Origin: Gymnothorax reevesii
Lineage: Eukaryota > Chordata > Actinopteri > Anguilliformes > Muraenidae
Length of the DNA stretch: 64,000 nucleotides
Reading direction: 5' to 3'
Assembly: GCA_029721435.1 (NCBI GenBank)
Contig: CM056580.1
Location: 73,743,367-73,807,366 of the forward strand
The position numbers and the translations under genes are program-made. Below the pieces are notes generated by a model. The model was given only the letters and a program-made list of their open reading frames with translations. It searched no databases and had not been told where the DNA came from. Below, piece by piece: positions 44,941 through 57,000 of the stretch (within the stretch, counting starts at the first letter, position 1; each line of letters begins with the position of its first letter).

Positions 44941-47459
44941 GTAAGTTAGCCTACAGCGATCACTACAACATACCTTCTCTATTTTGGGGGAGCATTTGGT
45001 CGATTTGTTTCCAACAACCTTGAAGTCCCTAATAAATTTTTTAAAGCTGTATTTTACAAGTATGAGTTTTTGGTCGAATAAAAAAAATAAATGAATTAAT
45101 GAAAAATTGCCTAAATAAAATCTCGGTTTCTTGGTTCGAATGGTGTTGCCGATTAAGACTAATTAATTTCTCCTATTCTGATACTTCAGAGCTGTTTCTA
45201 ATGGCTATCTATCGAGTTTCGGATCGATGACAAAGATAGAATGAATGCGATTTTATTCACAAAAAATTCATATAAATGTCAGAGAAATTACAAACATTAC
45301 AGATGCATTCATGCATGATTTTACTTAATGATAACGATGCGCTAGACAGTTTTTCATTTGCTTCTCTGGTCGTTCAATGTTTTTTAGACGATTTGGCAAC
45401 GCCAGTGCGCTTTCCTTGTCAAACACATCGTTTTCCAGCCACGAAATAGCACTTCTCCGCTGCATGAAAAAGTACTTCGGTTATCGCCCACGACCTGCGG
45501 CGCTTCAATTGAAAATTATGATAACTGGCTTATCTGACTCGATTTCCGAGCGAAAATGTATTGACTGGTCTGAAACAGTTATTTAGGATTCGATCTCTTA
45601 ATCGAATACTGACGCGTCAATTACACCCGATTTTATCTTGTTTGACAGCAGATTTAATCTGGTGTATTGTACTCTTAGGCTACTAACTGACGAAATATGT
45701 CAAGTAAAAAGTTTCTTCAAATAATTATTTGCGTAAAGAAATCGTTTCTATTATTTAAGCAAATTATGACTGAATCATGTGACAGGTTTCACTTTTGCAT
45801 AACCCCTTCACACGCACGGAGTTCTTGATTTATGTGCTGCCCGCTTCCATGATGTAGACAACTAGTAATTTCAGACAAAAAGGATTATTATGTTTGGCTA
45901 CCTGGTCCTCAGAACTGCGAGTAACATTATTTCATAACAGACAAAACGTGAAAAGTGGGAAAATTTGTTCTGTATTTTGAAATAAAACACAAAAAACACG
46001 TCCTTAAAAATGGACACCTGTAAGCGGAGGAATATGACTGCTGCTACGGGTATTGCACTGTGGGAAAATTTAAAGGATGGGTCCGCATGATAAAGCAGAT
46101 GTGTTCCCCATGGGACATGAGCTCCCATGAACAAGCAGACTGCCATGGACGAACCTTGGCAATAAGAATTGCACAAGAGCACCAGGGAGAATACTAAATC
46201 ACATTTTGAGGATAATGTAAACCAAATGACTCTAACAATAAATTCATTTCTCAAATTTATTATCTGTCTTGCCTTATATTAAAAATGTGATGGATGCTAC
46301 TGCAATCTGCGTCATCATATCCAAACAGGAGTCTTTCATAACTTCTGACAAGGTTCTGTTACAGATTCAAGGTTGTGATGGATTTCTTTTTGCAGGAATG
46401 CATGTTTTAGTGAACAGTAGACCCCTGACAGGCTCAAAACAGAAATCATGATCAATAGCAAACCATACTACCTGCAATATACTGTAGGATGGAAGAGAAG
46501 AAAGGTATTTTCACTGGAATAGATTTAATCTTCCCCCTGAGGGCCATAGGGTCCCAGCAGAGAGATGTATGGGTTCTTCACATTCTCTAATTGCCTTTAT
46601 ACCTCCCACTTCGGGGAAATAGCTCTCACACTGAAGCCATTTTTATGTTCATAGGTGACGGAAGGGATCTTATAAGATTTGCACTAAATTAAAATTATTG
46701 GTCCCTGGTAAGCTCTCGCTTCTATGTGGCCCTGGGGAACAAATATTTAATTGCATTTCAGGTTACACTTTGCACTTTGTCCTTAAAATTAATCTCAACA
46801 TGATTGCAAAAATCATGACATATTTGATTGAAAATATTTTTTTCAATGTTATATAACCCGACAAGATGTCCACCTCCTTGCAATGCTGAAACTGTGTCAG
46901 TATGCACAGTTTGTATTTGTTATAAATATGCAAGTTCCACACCCCCTGATCTCATTACCTGAAAGTTTGTGGGGGAAGACTGTAAGCATTCAAAATGAAT
47001 TTAAGCCTTTTTCCAGTGGGCAACTGTACTATAACGATATAGTACCCATCTAAATAACTCTGTGTTAATTAATTAATTATTATTATTGCTGTCATTTTTT
47101 TTAAGTGGTGCCCTACATGTGGTCCTGTCCCACTTGCACCTGATTTTGAAGTGTCCCATTATCTGCATCCATGGTTCATGTACCAAACTGCTCTTGCTAG
47201 CAGTTAAGTGTAGTACATCCACACATCCACTTATCCTCAGAAATGTGAGTTTCTCCTGTTGCTTCTTTTCATTTGGCAGGCTAAAGCTGAGCTTGTCAGA
47301 GAGACACTCCCTCCATACGTAGCTTCTATCTTCAGAATACTGCTTTGACATTCAAACAGTCACATGGCCCTGGAATGACCAGTAGGGGGCTCTCGATAAC
47401 CCACTAAACTCTTTCAAACCCAGGGATGCAATCATTATTTGGATCATGTCACCCAAGAG
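44941..47459. other. No gene recognised
   Basis: AT-rich with few repeats recognised. If the candidate exon at 44940 is real this is intron. Confidence 0.45.
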
Positions 47460-47653
47460 CAGTGGTGCCCAATCATGTGCCTTGGAGGGCCGTCTTTATG
47501 TAAGTTTTCATTCCAACCAATCATTGCACTGGCTGATCACACCAATTCGTTCCCTCCTCTTTGCTAATCAGTGAAATCGGTTGGTGTAGCAATTGGTTGG
47601 AATGGAAACTTGCATACTCTCAGCCCGCTACAGCACATGATTGGAATCCACTG
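47460..47653. mobile_element. hAT-type MITE, imperfect 8-bp TSD
   Basis: The ends CAGTGGTGCCCAATCATGTG and complement CACATGATTGGAATCCACTG are of hAT type. The flanks CCCAAGAG and CCCAACAT agree at six of eight bases, as in an old duplication. An inner inverted pair (CATTCCAACCAAT / ATTGGTTGGAATG) makes it a foldback of 194 bp. Confidence 0.75.
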
Positions 47654-48433
47654 CCCAACATGGAGCCACCGGGTATAGTTGACTCTACCATGGTTCTGAT
47701 TTGATCTCAAATCATAAGGTTCAGTTTTGCACCGCAGTGTGATTCCCTAGCAAAATCAGTCCTGCTTGAACTCGCGCTGTGTTTTTGTGGAATTTTAAAC
47801 AATTTAGTCTATGTGCCCTGAATAGAACAGGTGTCAAAAGTTTGGATCACTGAAATATGTACACTTGAGGCTTTTCACTCAAAAATTCATATGCACTCCA
47901 AAAGCTGGCTGGTGGAAGTGCAGTGCATGCTTTAGTTTTCTGTGATAGATGTATAATCAGCAGATTGCTCAAATTGTTGAAATATTTTGGTGTTTGGACT
48001 CAAACTAAGAAGTGGGAGTTTATATCTCGGAGCTCTGCAAGGAGAACTTAAGTACCACCACGTGAAAGGTGTATTTCACACCACTGTGCAAAACCCAAGG
48101 GCATATTTAAAGCAATTTTGTGGGGCAAATATGGTTGGAAATATAATGAAATTAAAAGTTTATGATTACTGAGAAATGTACTCTGCAGAACGGTGAACTG
48201 TTAAAAAAAGAAACTGAATCAAATCAATATTTGGTGTAACTACGCTTTACCTAAAAATTTGGGACACTGCCCTGTTGTGCCATAGTTTTACAAGATTTTT
48301 GGCTGTTTGCTTGTTCCAAATGTGCCACTGTTCTTCAGCATAATGGTTTGTTAACTTGAGTTTATTTCTCCAAGTAATTGCTGACAGCCATGATGTTGAC
48401 ATCAGGGTTTGGTCAAGACTGGATTATCTATAT

Positions 48434-48732
48434 CAGGGATGGGCAACTCCAGTCCTGGAGGGCCGGTGTGTATGCAGGTTTTTATTTCAATCAGTTACCC
48501 TGACTAATTGAGTTAATTGGCTGCATACACAAATATAGATTTTTGCAAAGGTTTGATCAAAGAAAAATGTTTTATGTAGGGAGACAAGAACAGTCTTTGG
48601 TGGTAATTCAGGATAATTTAAAGAAATGTCAGATTTCATGAATAGTTTGGCTAATTTAGATAATTAACTAATTAAAGGCAAGAGGTTCATGTGAAAACCA
48701 GGGACAGATACGGCCCTCGTTGCCCATCCCTG
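48434..48732. mobile_element. hAT-type MITE with perfect 8-bp TSD
   Basis: The ends are CAGGGATGGGCAACTCCAGT (48434) and its imperfect complement CCTCGTTGCCCATCCCTG (to 48732). Both sides carry ATCTATAT (48426-48433 and 48733-48740), an exact 8-bp duplication. The 299-bp interior has no coding capacity. Confidence 0.9.
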
Positions 48733-48899
48733 ATCTATATCAACGTTTGTTCACGAAATACAACCCCAATTCCGAAATTGTTGGAACAAAGTGTAAAATG
48801 TAAATAAAATCAAAACGCAATGATTTTCAAATCACACCAGCCAGTATTTTATTCACAATTGAACAGAGATAACGTAGCAAATGTTGAAGCTTAGAAATT

Positions 48900-49780
48900 T
48901 TACAATTTTATCCCCAGAGAGTGGAGGCGTCTGGGCATTGAGGAGACAAGTTTCTTGAGTTTAGCCATTGGAATTTGATCCCACTCTTGTTTAAAACAGG
49001 CTTCCAGCTGCTGGAGAGTTTTGGGTCTCCTTTGACGGACTTTTCGCTTAAATAGGGCAAATGTTCTCAATCGGTGAAAGATCATGGTGAAAGATCAGGA
49101 CTGCAGGCAGGCCAGTTCAGCACACAGACTCTTCTACTATGAAGCCATGCTGTTATAATAGCTGCAGTATGTAGTTTTGCATTGTTGTACTGAAATACAC
49201 ACGGCCTTCCCTGGAGTAGATGTCATCTGTAGGGGAGCATATGTTGCTCTAAAACCTTTATATACCTTTCAGCATTCATGATGCTTTTTAAAACATGCAA
49301 GTGTCCCACACCATATGCACTAATCCATCCCCATACCTTCAGAGATGCTGGTTTTTGAACTGAACACTGATAACAGGAGGGGTGGTCTTTCTCCTCTTTA
49401 GCCCGGAGGACACAACGCCCATGATTTCCAACAAGAATGACAAATTTGGACTCGTCTGACCACTGGACACTTTGCCACTTTGCTGCAGTCCATTTGAAAT
49501 GAGCCTTGGCCCACAGAACACGACGGCACTTATGGATCATGCTCAACAATGGCTTCCTTTTTCCATGATATGAGTTTTAGGTGGCATCTGTAGATGGCAC
49601 GGCAGACTGTGTTTACAGACAGTGGTGTCTTGAAGTATTCCTGGGCCCATTTAGTAATGTCAATAACAGAATCATGCCGGTGAGTGATACAGTGGCGTCT
49701 GAGGGCCCGAAGGTCTTCGGCCTTGTTCCTTACGTGCAGAGATTTTTCCAGTTTCTCTGGATCTTTTGATGATGTTATGC
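48900..49780 (-). pseudogene. Tc1-like transposase relic
   Basis: Minus-strand pieces in order: helix-turn-helix end and linker near 49780-49690 (LRALRRHCITHRH), IDITKWAQEYFKTPLSVNTV, then [18 protein letters not shown] with the first catalytic Asp intact, [19 protein letters not shown], and a C-terminal piece (RRPKTLQQLEACFKQEWDQIP). Stops and frameshifts separate these pieces, and the 5' coding part is split off by the insertion at 49781. The catalytic Glu region (about 49100) is out of frame. Non-functional. Confidence 0.75.
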
Positions 49781-50136
49781 CACCGTGCCGCGTGCATAAC
49801 ATCATCAAAAGATCCAGAGAAACTGGAGTTTGCATGTTCTCCCCGTGTTCGCGTGGGTTTCCTCCGGGTACTCCGGTTTCCCCCACCCACAAAACATGCA
49901 ATATAGGAACCCTACCTCCTGTATGGCTGTGTGTGAATGTTTGGTGGTGGTCGGAAGGGCCGTAGGCGCATACTGGCAGCCACGCTTCCATCAGTCTGCC
50001 CCAGGGCAGCTGTGGCAACAAAAACGTAGTTTACCACCATCAGAGTGTGAATGTGTGAGTGAATGAATAATGCCTCCATTGTAAAGCGTCTTTGAGTGTC
50101 CAGAAAAGCGCTATATAAAATTGATGCATTATTATT
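49781..50136 (+). mobile_element. SINE/LINE-tail insertion with inverted 5' end
   Basis: The body from about 49827 reads GGAGTTTGCATGTTCTCC, CGTGTTCGCGTGGGTTTCCT and CTCCGGTTTCCCCC, and ends AAGCGCTATATAAAATTGATG with an ATT tail: a widespread fish tRNA-headed SINE with a LINE-like 3' end. The missing head appears only as 13 bases in reverse (CACCGTGCCGCGT, 49781-49793), followed by a 34-base inverted copy of the flanking Tc1 sequence (49794-49827 against 49747-49780). The empty site is preserved in copy 36256. The pattern is that of a 5' inversion during reverse transcription. Confidence 0.7.
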
Positions 50137-50732
50137 ACTGTTGATGAGACCTTCAAAGTTTTTGCAATTTGATGTTGAGGAAAATTGTTTTTAAAGTATT
50201 TATTTACACAAGGTTGGAGAGCCTCTGGCCATCTTTACTTCTGAGAGACTAAGCCTCTCTAAGACAATCATGTTACACACCTGATGCCAGTTAACTTGAT
50301 TACTTGCTGAATGTTTTTTCAGCTGATTCTCTTAAATATTAATAGCTTTTTCAGCCCTTTTTTGCCTGTGTCCCAACTTTTTTGAGACCTGTTGCAGCCA
50401 GAAAATTTAAAATAAGCTCATTTTGTGGATAAAAATGTAAAATGTCTCAGTTTCAACATTTGAAATATTATCTGTGTTCTATTGTAACATGTCTGTGTTC
50501 TAAGTAACATATTAGCTTATGTGATCTGAAAGTCACTGCATTTTGATTTTATTCACAATTTACACTTTGTCCCAACTATTTCGGAATTGGGGTTATATAA
50601 AACTGTATTTAAATTAGCATTTGGAATTTAAATTATACTTTTTTACCTTCAGCAACACCAAACAAAAAGTAAACATCAAAAAGATTTAAATAAAAAAATG
50701 TTGGGTGCCTATGGCTTTCGCACAGTACTGTA

Positions 50733-51739
50733 CATGTTATGTAATTACCGGGTCATGATACCATATTATGATTCTGCTGTGGTGTTTAATTCAGTTTACA
50801 TTTAGTGCAACATTGATGTAGCACTTGTTGTTTTTTTTGTTTTTGTTTTTTTTTTTTTGCATTATCTGAGACTGCTGCTCACATTTCCTCTAGATGAGAA
50901 CAAGTGCTGGAACTGCGCAATATATATGAAGTTACCACTTTCTTGGGTAGGCTAGTACACTTGCTCATTAATGCAAATATCAGCCTATTCTATGGTACCA
51001 AATCATTGCTGAAAAGCATGCAGAAAGAGTTTAGAGGTTAAGTTGTTTTTCACCAAACAATCAAACAGGGAATGCCCCTGAACTAATATTGGTTACCTTG
51101 GTAAATCTGACCAAAAGTGGTAGTGAATTCATGTTGTCATCTCATCCCCTTGATATTTAGTTCAAGTTTTAACTAATGAAAACCTTTAATGGACGTGAAA
51201 TTATTGACAGAAAAAAAATATTATCATTGTGAAACAAATAGTTTTTTTTTAGAATTGGAGTGCCACAATTACTGGAACCCCTTCATGTTGTGCTCTGTAC
51301 AGCCTCCTCGTGCTAAATTAGCAGCGCTGAATCTTTTATATTCGTGTGTGGGTCTACGTTAGAATGAGGTAAGAGAGGATATGGCAAGTAATGTGAGCTG
51401 ATTCCTCCATGCAGAATCTCTCCAGATACTTAAAATTCCTAGGTCAGTGTTTATGGACTCTCCTGTAGAGTCCTTAGTTTTAGAAAGTTGCAAGTACTCA
51501 AGAATAGGAGCCATTTTGTTTCAATGGCAAAAGCAATAAAACAGCTAGCAATGGTTTTGACAGACATTAGAGTGGACAGACATAGGATAAGGGAAAATGG
51601 GGGCAAAAACTCATTGATTTTGAGATGGTGCCCAATAATCAGTGAAGACAAAATGGCTCCATGGCCAGATTTTTTTTGAACCCTCTCCGTATCTAAGAAG
51701 TCTACTCTCATACTCAACTTGCACTAGTGGTGATCTATT
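50733..51739. other. No gene recognised
   Basis: Contains T-runs at 50831-50859 and 51241-51250; otherwise featureless. Confidence 0.5.
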
Positions 51740-52130
51740 TTGTTAAGGTCAGAGAACAGGGATGGCCATGGCAAATCCATGACTCTATGTTGTTGGGTAA
51801 TCATCTTTTTGTTGATTTCAGTGCATGCTTTGGACCAGTAATCTGCCTGAACACCCAACCATTGCCCACTTTAAGCTGTCTTGATGAAGGACAACCATAC
51901 TTCAGGAATTTTTATTTTTGTTCGGATGCCAACTCCATCTCTTGTGTTATTTGTCAAATACCTCTACTTTGGTCTCATTTGACAGTAGAACTTGTTTCCA
52001 TCGGAAGTACCGGTACATGAGTTTGTCTTTCATGTCAACAGAGGCTATTTTCTTGCAGCTGTGTTGATACTGTCTGATCATAGTTCTGGAGACATGATCA
52101 ATTTCTGCAATTCACTGACTGTCATTTCTA
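51740..52130 (-). mobile_element. Tc1-like relic
   Basis: GATGGCCATGGCAAATCCATGA, AACACCCAACCATTGCCCACTTT, TCTTGATGAAGGACAACC and TTTGGTCTCATTTGACAGTAGAA (antisense of the SDE region) appear in the order of the antisense strand of a fish Tc1 transposase. Strongly diverged; no terminal repeats or frame. Confidence 0.4.
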
Positions 52131-53324
52131 CTTGACCAATCCACCTCATATTGCATTTGAATTTGGCAAATGGCAAATCATGCCTCTATTGATATTATTG
52201 ACATATGCCTTACACATCTCAATTATTGTTGTGATAGTCAAAATGGATATTTTCCATATTTGTAGAGCTCAAAAACTTTCTGTCACACATCATTGCAGTT
52301 CTTATGAATTATGGTGCTGGACAAACAAGGTCAGTCTGTGTGTCAGCTTATATCTATACCACAGGGAAGCAGAAGATTATGGTTGGCCATTTAAGTTTTC
52401 TTAATCATTATGGTGAAATTAGAAAAACCTTAAAGCAAAAGTAAAGTATAAAAATCACATTTTAAAAGGTTTTCCAGGGGCGTCAATGATTGGGGCAGAA
52501 ATGCTTTTTAGAAAAATTCTTATTTTGAGATGAGAATGTGTTTTTCTTTGAAGCATGGCTTATAAATTAAATGCTAGATTTTAGTTACTGCTTTGGATAA
52601 AAGATTGGGAGGATGAAATGAGCTGTGTCCGGATTACTGCACATGCTCACAACTTTGAATGAGCAAAATCCGTTCAACTGCAAGTCAAAATCGAGAGGGT
52701 ATTTTTCTTCTTCTATGATTATTGGTGATGGTATCCAACTTACATTCTTTGTATCCCAAAGCGGAAGATTAAAATAAGGCTTTGAATCCTTGAATTTCCA
52801 TTGAAAGCTCTATAAATATGAAAAACATAATGGCGGTATAATTAAAATGTTTAGATAGAATGCAGAATGAAGACAGATTGGTAAGGATGGAATCAGGTTC
52901 AGACTTGCAGTCAAACAGATTCACCTTCTTAGGATGTACGTTGAGCATGCGCAGTAATCGTGTCACAGCTCCTTTCTGAGCCACCATATTTTTCCAGGCC
53001 TCGTTAGCTAGTTTTCAGCAAGGACGCCAGTATTAGTGGAGGGGCACTGAGATTGACTTTGGAATAATTTTCGGTGCCAGACATGGTGGTTTTAGAATCT
53101 TTGGAACAGCTGATCTCGGAGTGTCACCCAAAACGGTCTCCAGTTTGGGGAGGATGGCGGGATGATGTAAACAATGAAATAGAAAACATCCAGTGAACAG
53201 CCGTTCAGTGGGCTAAAATATATCATTAAATAAAGAGATTTTAAGGGAATGGCTTAAGTGGTTAGAACTGGCAGGAAGGTGAAAGTCGCAGAAGTAATCA
53301 CATTTTACATCAGTGTTATGCAGA
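52131..53324. other. No gene recognised
   Basis: Intergenic sequence with no supported feature. Confidence 0.5.
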
Positions 53325-54028
53325 ACAGCATCCACAACATATCAACTTTGAAGTGGATGGGCTATAGTGACAGAAGGCCAATCCAGATTTGATTCCTGTC
53401 AGTACAGGAATCTGAGGCTACACTGGGCAAATGCTCGCCAAACCTGGTCAGTAGATTGAAAAACCTTTGCTGGTCTGAAAAATATTGATTTCTGTTACAA
53501 CTTGGAAAGAGTCAGAACTATACGTCAACAATATGAATCCATGGATCCATCCTGCCTTGTGGCAAGAGTTCGCGCAGAGGGTGTTGATGTACGCGTATTT
53601 GGCATATTTTCTTTGTATGTATTAGTCCCCTTATACTGATTGAATGATTTCAATGCTACAGTGTACCTGAGTTTGCTGCTGAGCATATGCCTTTTTTTGC
53701 AGGCAATCTACCCATCCACTAATCACTACTTTCACCAGGATAGCATGCCATATCACAAGGCACAGTGTATTTTAATGGTCTCTAAACAGAACTTTGTCAT
53801 TATGTGGTGAATCAAGAGATTCACCTTATGAATGAGCAGCTGACAAATCTGTGGCAAATGTATGATGCTATTATGTGAACATGGCGGAACATCATTTTGA
53901 AAAAATGTTTCTCATACTTTGTAAATTCATGCCATTATAATTCAGGCTATTTTGGTGGAAAAGGCGGGTCCTACTTAGTATTCCATATAAGCTTAATAAA
54001 GCATAAGGTGGCCACAGTGTGTATGTCA
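53325..54028 (+). pseudogene. Tc1-like transposase relic, plus strand
   Basis: From AACATATCAACTTTGAAGTGG through GATGGGCTATAGTGACAGAAGG, TCAACAATATGAATCCATGG, ATCCATCCTGCCTTGT, CACCAGGATAGCATGCCATATCACAA (the QDNAPCH segment; the catalytic Asp codon still reads GAT) and GCAGCTGACAAATCTGTGGC to AATAAAGCATAAGGTGGCCAC, it follows the transposase gene order of a common fish Tc1 family to its 3' terminal repeat. The segment holding the catalytic Glu is lost and many frameshifts are present. The left end is missing. Confidence 0.65.
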
Positions 54029-57000
54029 TGGTCATGGTGTAGTCTTACAAATATTTACAAAATTCTGTGCATGAATTTGATAATGTCTCACAATTATGGG
54101 GAGATTATTGAATTTTCGATTTCAAAGCCCGATATAACATCTACAGCTAAAGTACAAGACTTTTGGCAGTGCCCCTGGACTCGAATTATGACCTTATTAG
54201 GGTCTTAGCTTTCTTGTTTGCTGGGTTTCAGTTGGATTGACCCCCCCCACGTGACCCACGATTTGTGTGGACCCTCCCTATGCTGTGCAGTGTAGTCATC
54301 CCAGCTCAAATACCTGGTGGAGCTAATTGTTTGGTGCTATTAAGGTCCTTTTCATCCAGAAAACAAACTGTCTGCAGTTATGACCAGGTCAGAAGATTGA
54401 AATGGACTGCAACAGAAACACAAAGCAAGGCAGCACTCTCAGGACTTTAGATGGGCACTGCAGCAGTTGATTAGGTCCATAAAATAAACATGGAGCATTC
54501 CAAATAATGCCTATAATAAAAAGAGAGGTTTCAAGTTGAGCGAAAATGTCGGCATTAATCACAGAAACTTCCTGTCTTCCATTTTTTTTGGTGCGATGAA
54601 GCTGATGGACCATTCGGCTGGTGTTTTATTTTCATTGTCTTTGGCTTTCTACTATTTTTTCTATCTGTGTATATATACATTCTATTTTCTCAACATGCTT
54701 GCTCATAGTACACAGAAGTTCTCAAAGGAGTTATCACACATTGCAAGAGTTCCAGTAAAATAATACTATCCAACCAACAGCTTCTGTAGGTTGTAGCACT
54801 TTTCTCATCTAATCTGGTATGCGCTGCTTACATCGTTCCCTTGAGGGTCTCGGTCCTTTTCCAGCACAGCACAGCACAAACTACGTGCAATTTGTCATGT
54901 TAAGACTTTATGTCCGAAGATTGAATTCGGTCTAACACTACTGCAGTTCCATGAAGTACATTTCAATTGATTTAGCACTCATGACCCTTTGAATGACCTC
55001 TGTTGACAATTCTTTGTGAAAGGTCTAGGTTATTGGGTTGGTCAGAGAGCGGCCTGCTTTTATTTCCAATGTTTATCGAAGTGGGTCCCAAGCTCGGTCG
55101 TGGGGTGCCCCTTTGGAGGTTGGCTTTTGTAGGATTTTAGCAAGCATTTAATCAATCCTAATGAAGAAATGCACAAATGCACATGTTTGGAGCAGTTATT
55201 TCTAAGTTGCATTTTGTTTGATGTCCATACATGCCATGAAAAATGAAAATTTTATGTCCGCAATGTGATTTATTAAAAAGGACTGCGTTAAAAAGAAAAA
55301 ATATAAAGATCTGTCAGAGTATGCAATCAATAAATGGGTTCCTAACTGCTGAAACCGTGGAAACACGTCCATGGAAGCAAATCATTTCTTAGGCAAGAAA
55401 ATGACTGTCAAACCTGTTTTGTGCAATGAATATATTATTACATTCAAGCAAATTTGAAAGAACTGTAATTGCCTGTTTCTAGCTACCTATTTTGGAGTGT
55501 CTAATTTGATCAGTTTAAGAATTTTTGTTTTCTGCAATTGCTTGCAAATAAAGAACAGAAGGGCCCAGTTTTTCTGCGTGCAAATTGTCCAACAATATGC
55601 ACACAGATCAATCACTACGCCTGTTCCTGTCTTCCTCCAGATGCAAAGACTAACTAGAATTTTTCTGTCAACCCAACACGCTACTGGGAGATGAAAATCG
55701 AGGGCTTAGTTATATTTCAGGGAGTGTTTTCCATGCAAGTTAGATTACACCACTGAGATGTCGCACAAGGCAATCAGTTGTATCTTTTTTATACATAAAG
55801 TTGATCGCAAATGACTTGCCAGACCTAGGAGTATACTCAAGCGTTACCAATTTCTAATTTCACCTGAAGGTGCCAGCAAACAGAATTATCTGTTCCTATT
55901 AAAAGATAGTAACATAATGTAACATGATTGTATCATGTTTTTTTATTGCTGGGATGGAGGGTACATTTGGCATTGATAATAATGTAACTTAACTAACTAA
56001 AACCAAAGAAATTCTTTTATTATAAAAGGTAACACATTTAATTAAGTGCTTTATTAATGTCTACAAAATAATCGGCGATCGTTTAGCGAAAATAAGAAAA
56101 TTCAATTAGCCTTCACGTGCACCTTTATCCTGTGCATACACCACTGCCCTCACACAGGGTGGCAGTATTAGTGTTGAAGCTAATCCAGCCTTCTTTGGCA
56201 GATTGCTGCTTTTCATACCATGCCTACTGGTAAGACAATTGGTAGTGCATATGTTTAAATATACTCAGAGGAACCACTTCCACTGAGGTGGAGTGCTCCT
56301 TTCACATCACATGTAAGTGAGCTCAGTAGGTCCATGGGTCTTTCATTCTTCATTGCAGACATGAATATTTCTTTCTAAAATATGGCTTTAGATGGTAAAT
56401 TACTGCTTTAAACGTTAATTGCACCTGATTAGGACTAATTGACAGCTTATTAAAATTCTACAATTGCAATTGTGGTTGGAACAATACCCACCATATACAG
56501 GAGACCTGGATGGAGTTTAGGAACTACTCCTTCTTAGGAAGAAAGAGTTGAATATACTGGGTTTGTGGTGAAAAAGGTTTCTAAACTTAACACAGAGAAT
56601 CTTGCAGGGGTTCTCTTAACGCATCTAATGTACAGGGACATTACACTCCGACTTGTCATTCCTGAAAAACCTTATACCTCATACACTTATCTCAATTTAA
56701 TTTGTTTTTATTTGACTTTTCCTGAGGAGATTAATTTGGGCAATAAGCATTAACCTGCACCAATGATCAGAATGCTAGGCAGTGGGCATGGAATACTGTC
56801 TTTAATCATAATACCCACAGTGAAGATTGCACTTGTTATTTCTCCTCAGCTTTTTAAAATTTTGTTTTCATGCTATATCTGAAGCTGTTTCATGAAATTG
56901 TTCCAAAGGAAGCATCAAGGTTTGTAGCATTTACAGACTGATTGTGCTCTGCTGGTTCATTGGAAATCTTTGATGATGATGGTTAATGTCTGGCTATTAA

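Larger units (their letters stand above)
48761..50595 (-). mobile_element. Tc1 element carrying a nested retroelement insertion
   Basis: The ends CAACCCCAATTCCGAAATTG and complement ATTTCGGAATTGGGGTTA are flanked by TA (48759-48760, 50596-50597). It is the same family as 36256. It is 1835 bp long because of an insertion of about 356 bp at 49781-50136. It retains the region around the second catalytic Asp that copy 36256 lost, though in decayed form. Confidence 0.85.
48200..50731 (-). mobile_element. Decayed Tc1 host element split by later insertions
   Basis: AATCAATATTTGGTGTAACTACGC (from about 48225) and CATGATGTTGACATCAGGGTTTGG (48388 on) are antisense wording of a fish Tc1 family. The tail TTTCGCACAGTACTG, followed by TA at 50731-50732, supplies its other terminal repeat. 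Between them sit a hAT MITE (48434-48732) and a second Tc1 element (48761-50595). The host therefore predates both. The left terminal repeat was not found. Confidence 0.5.
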
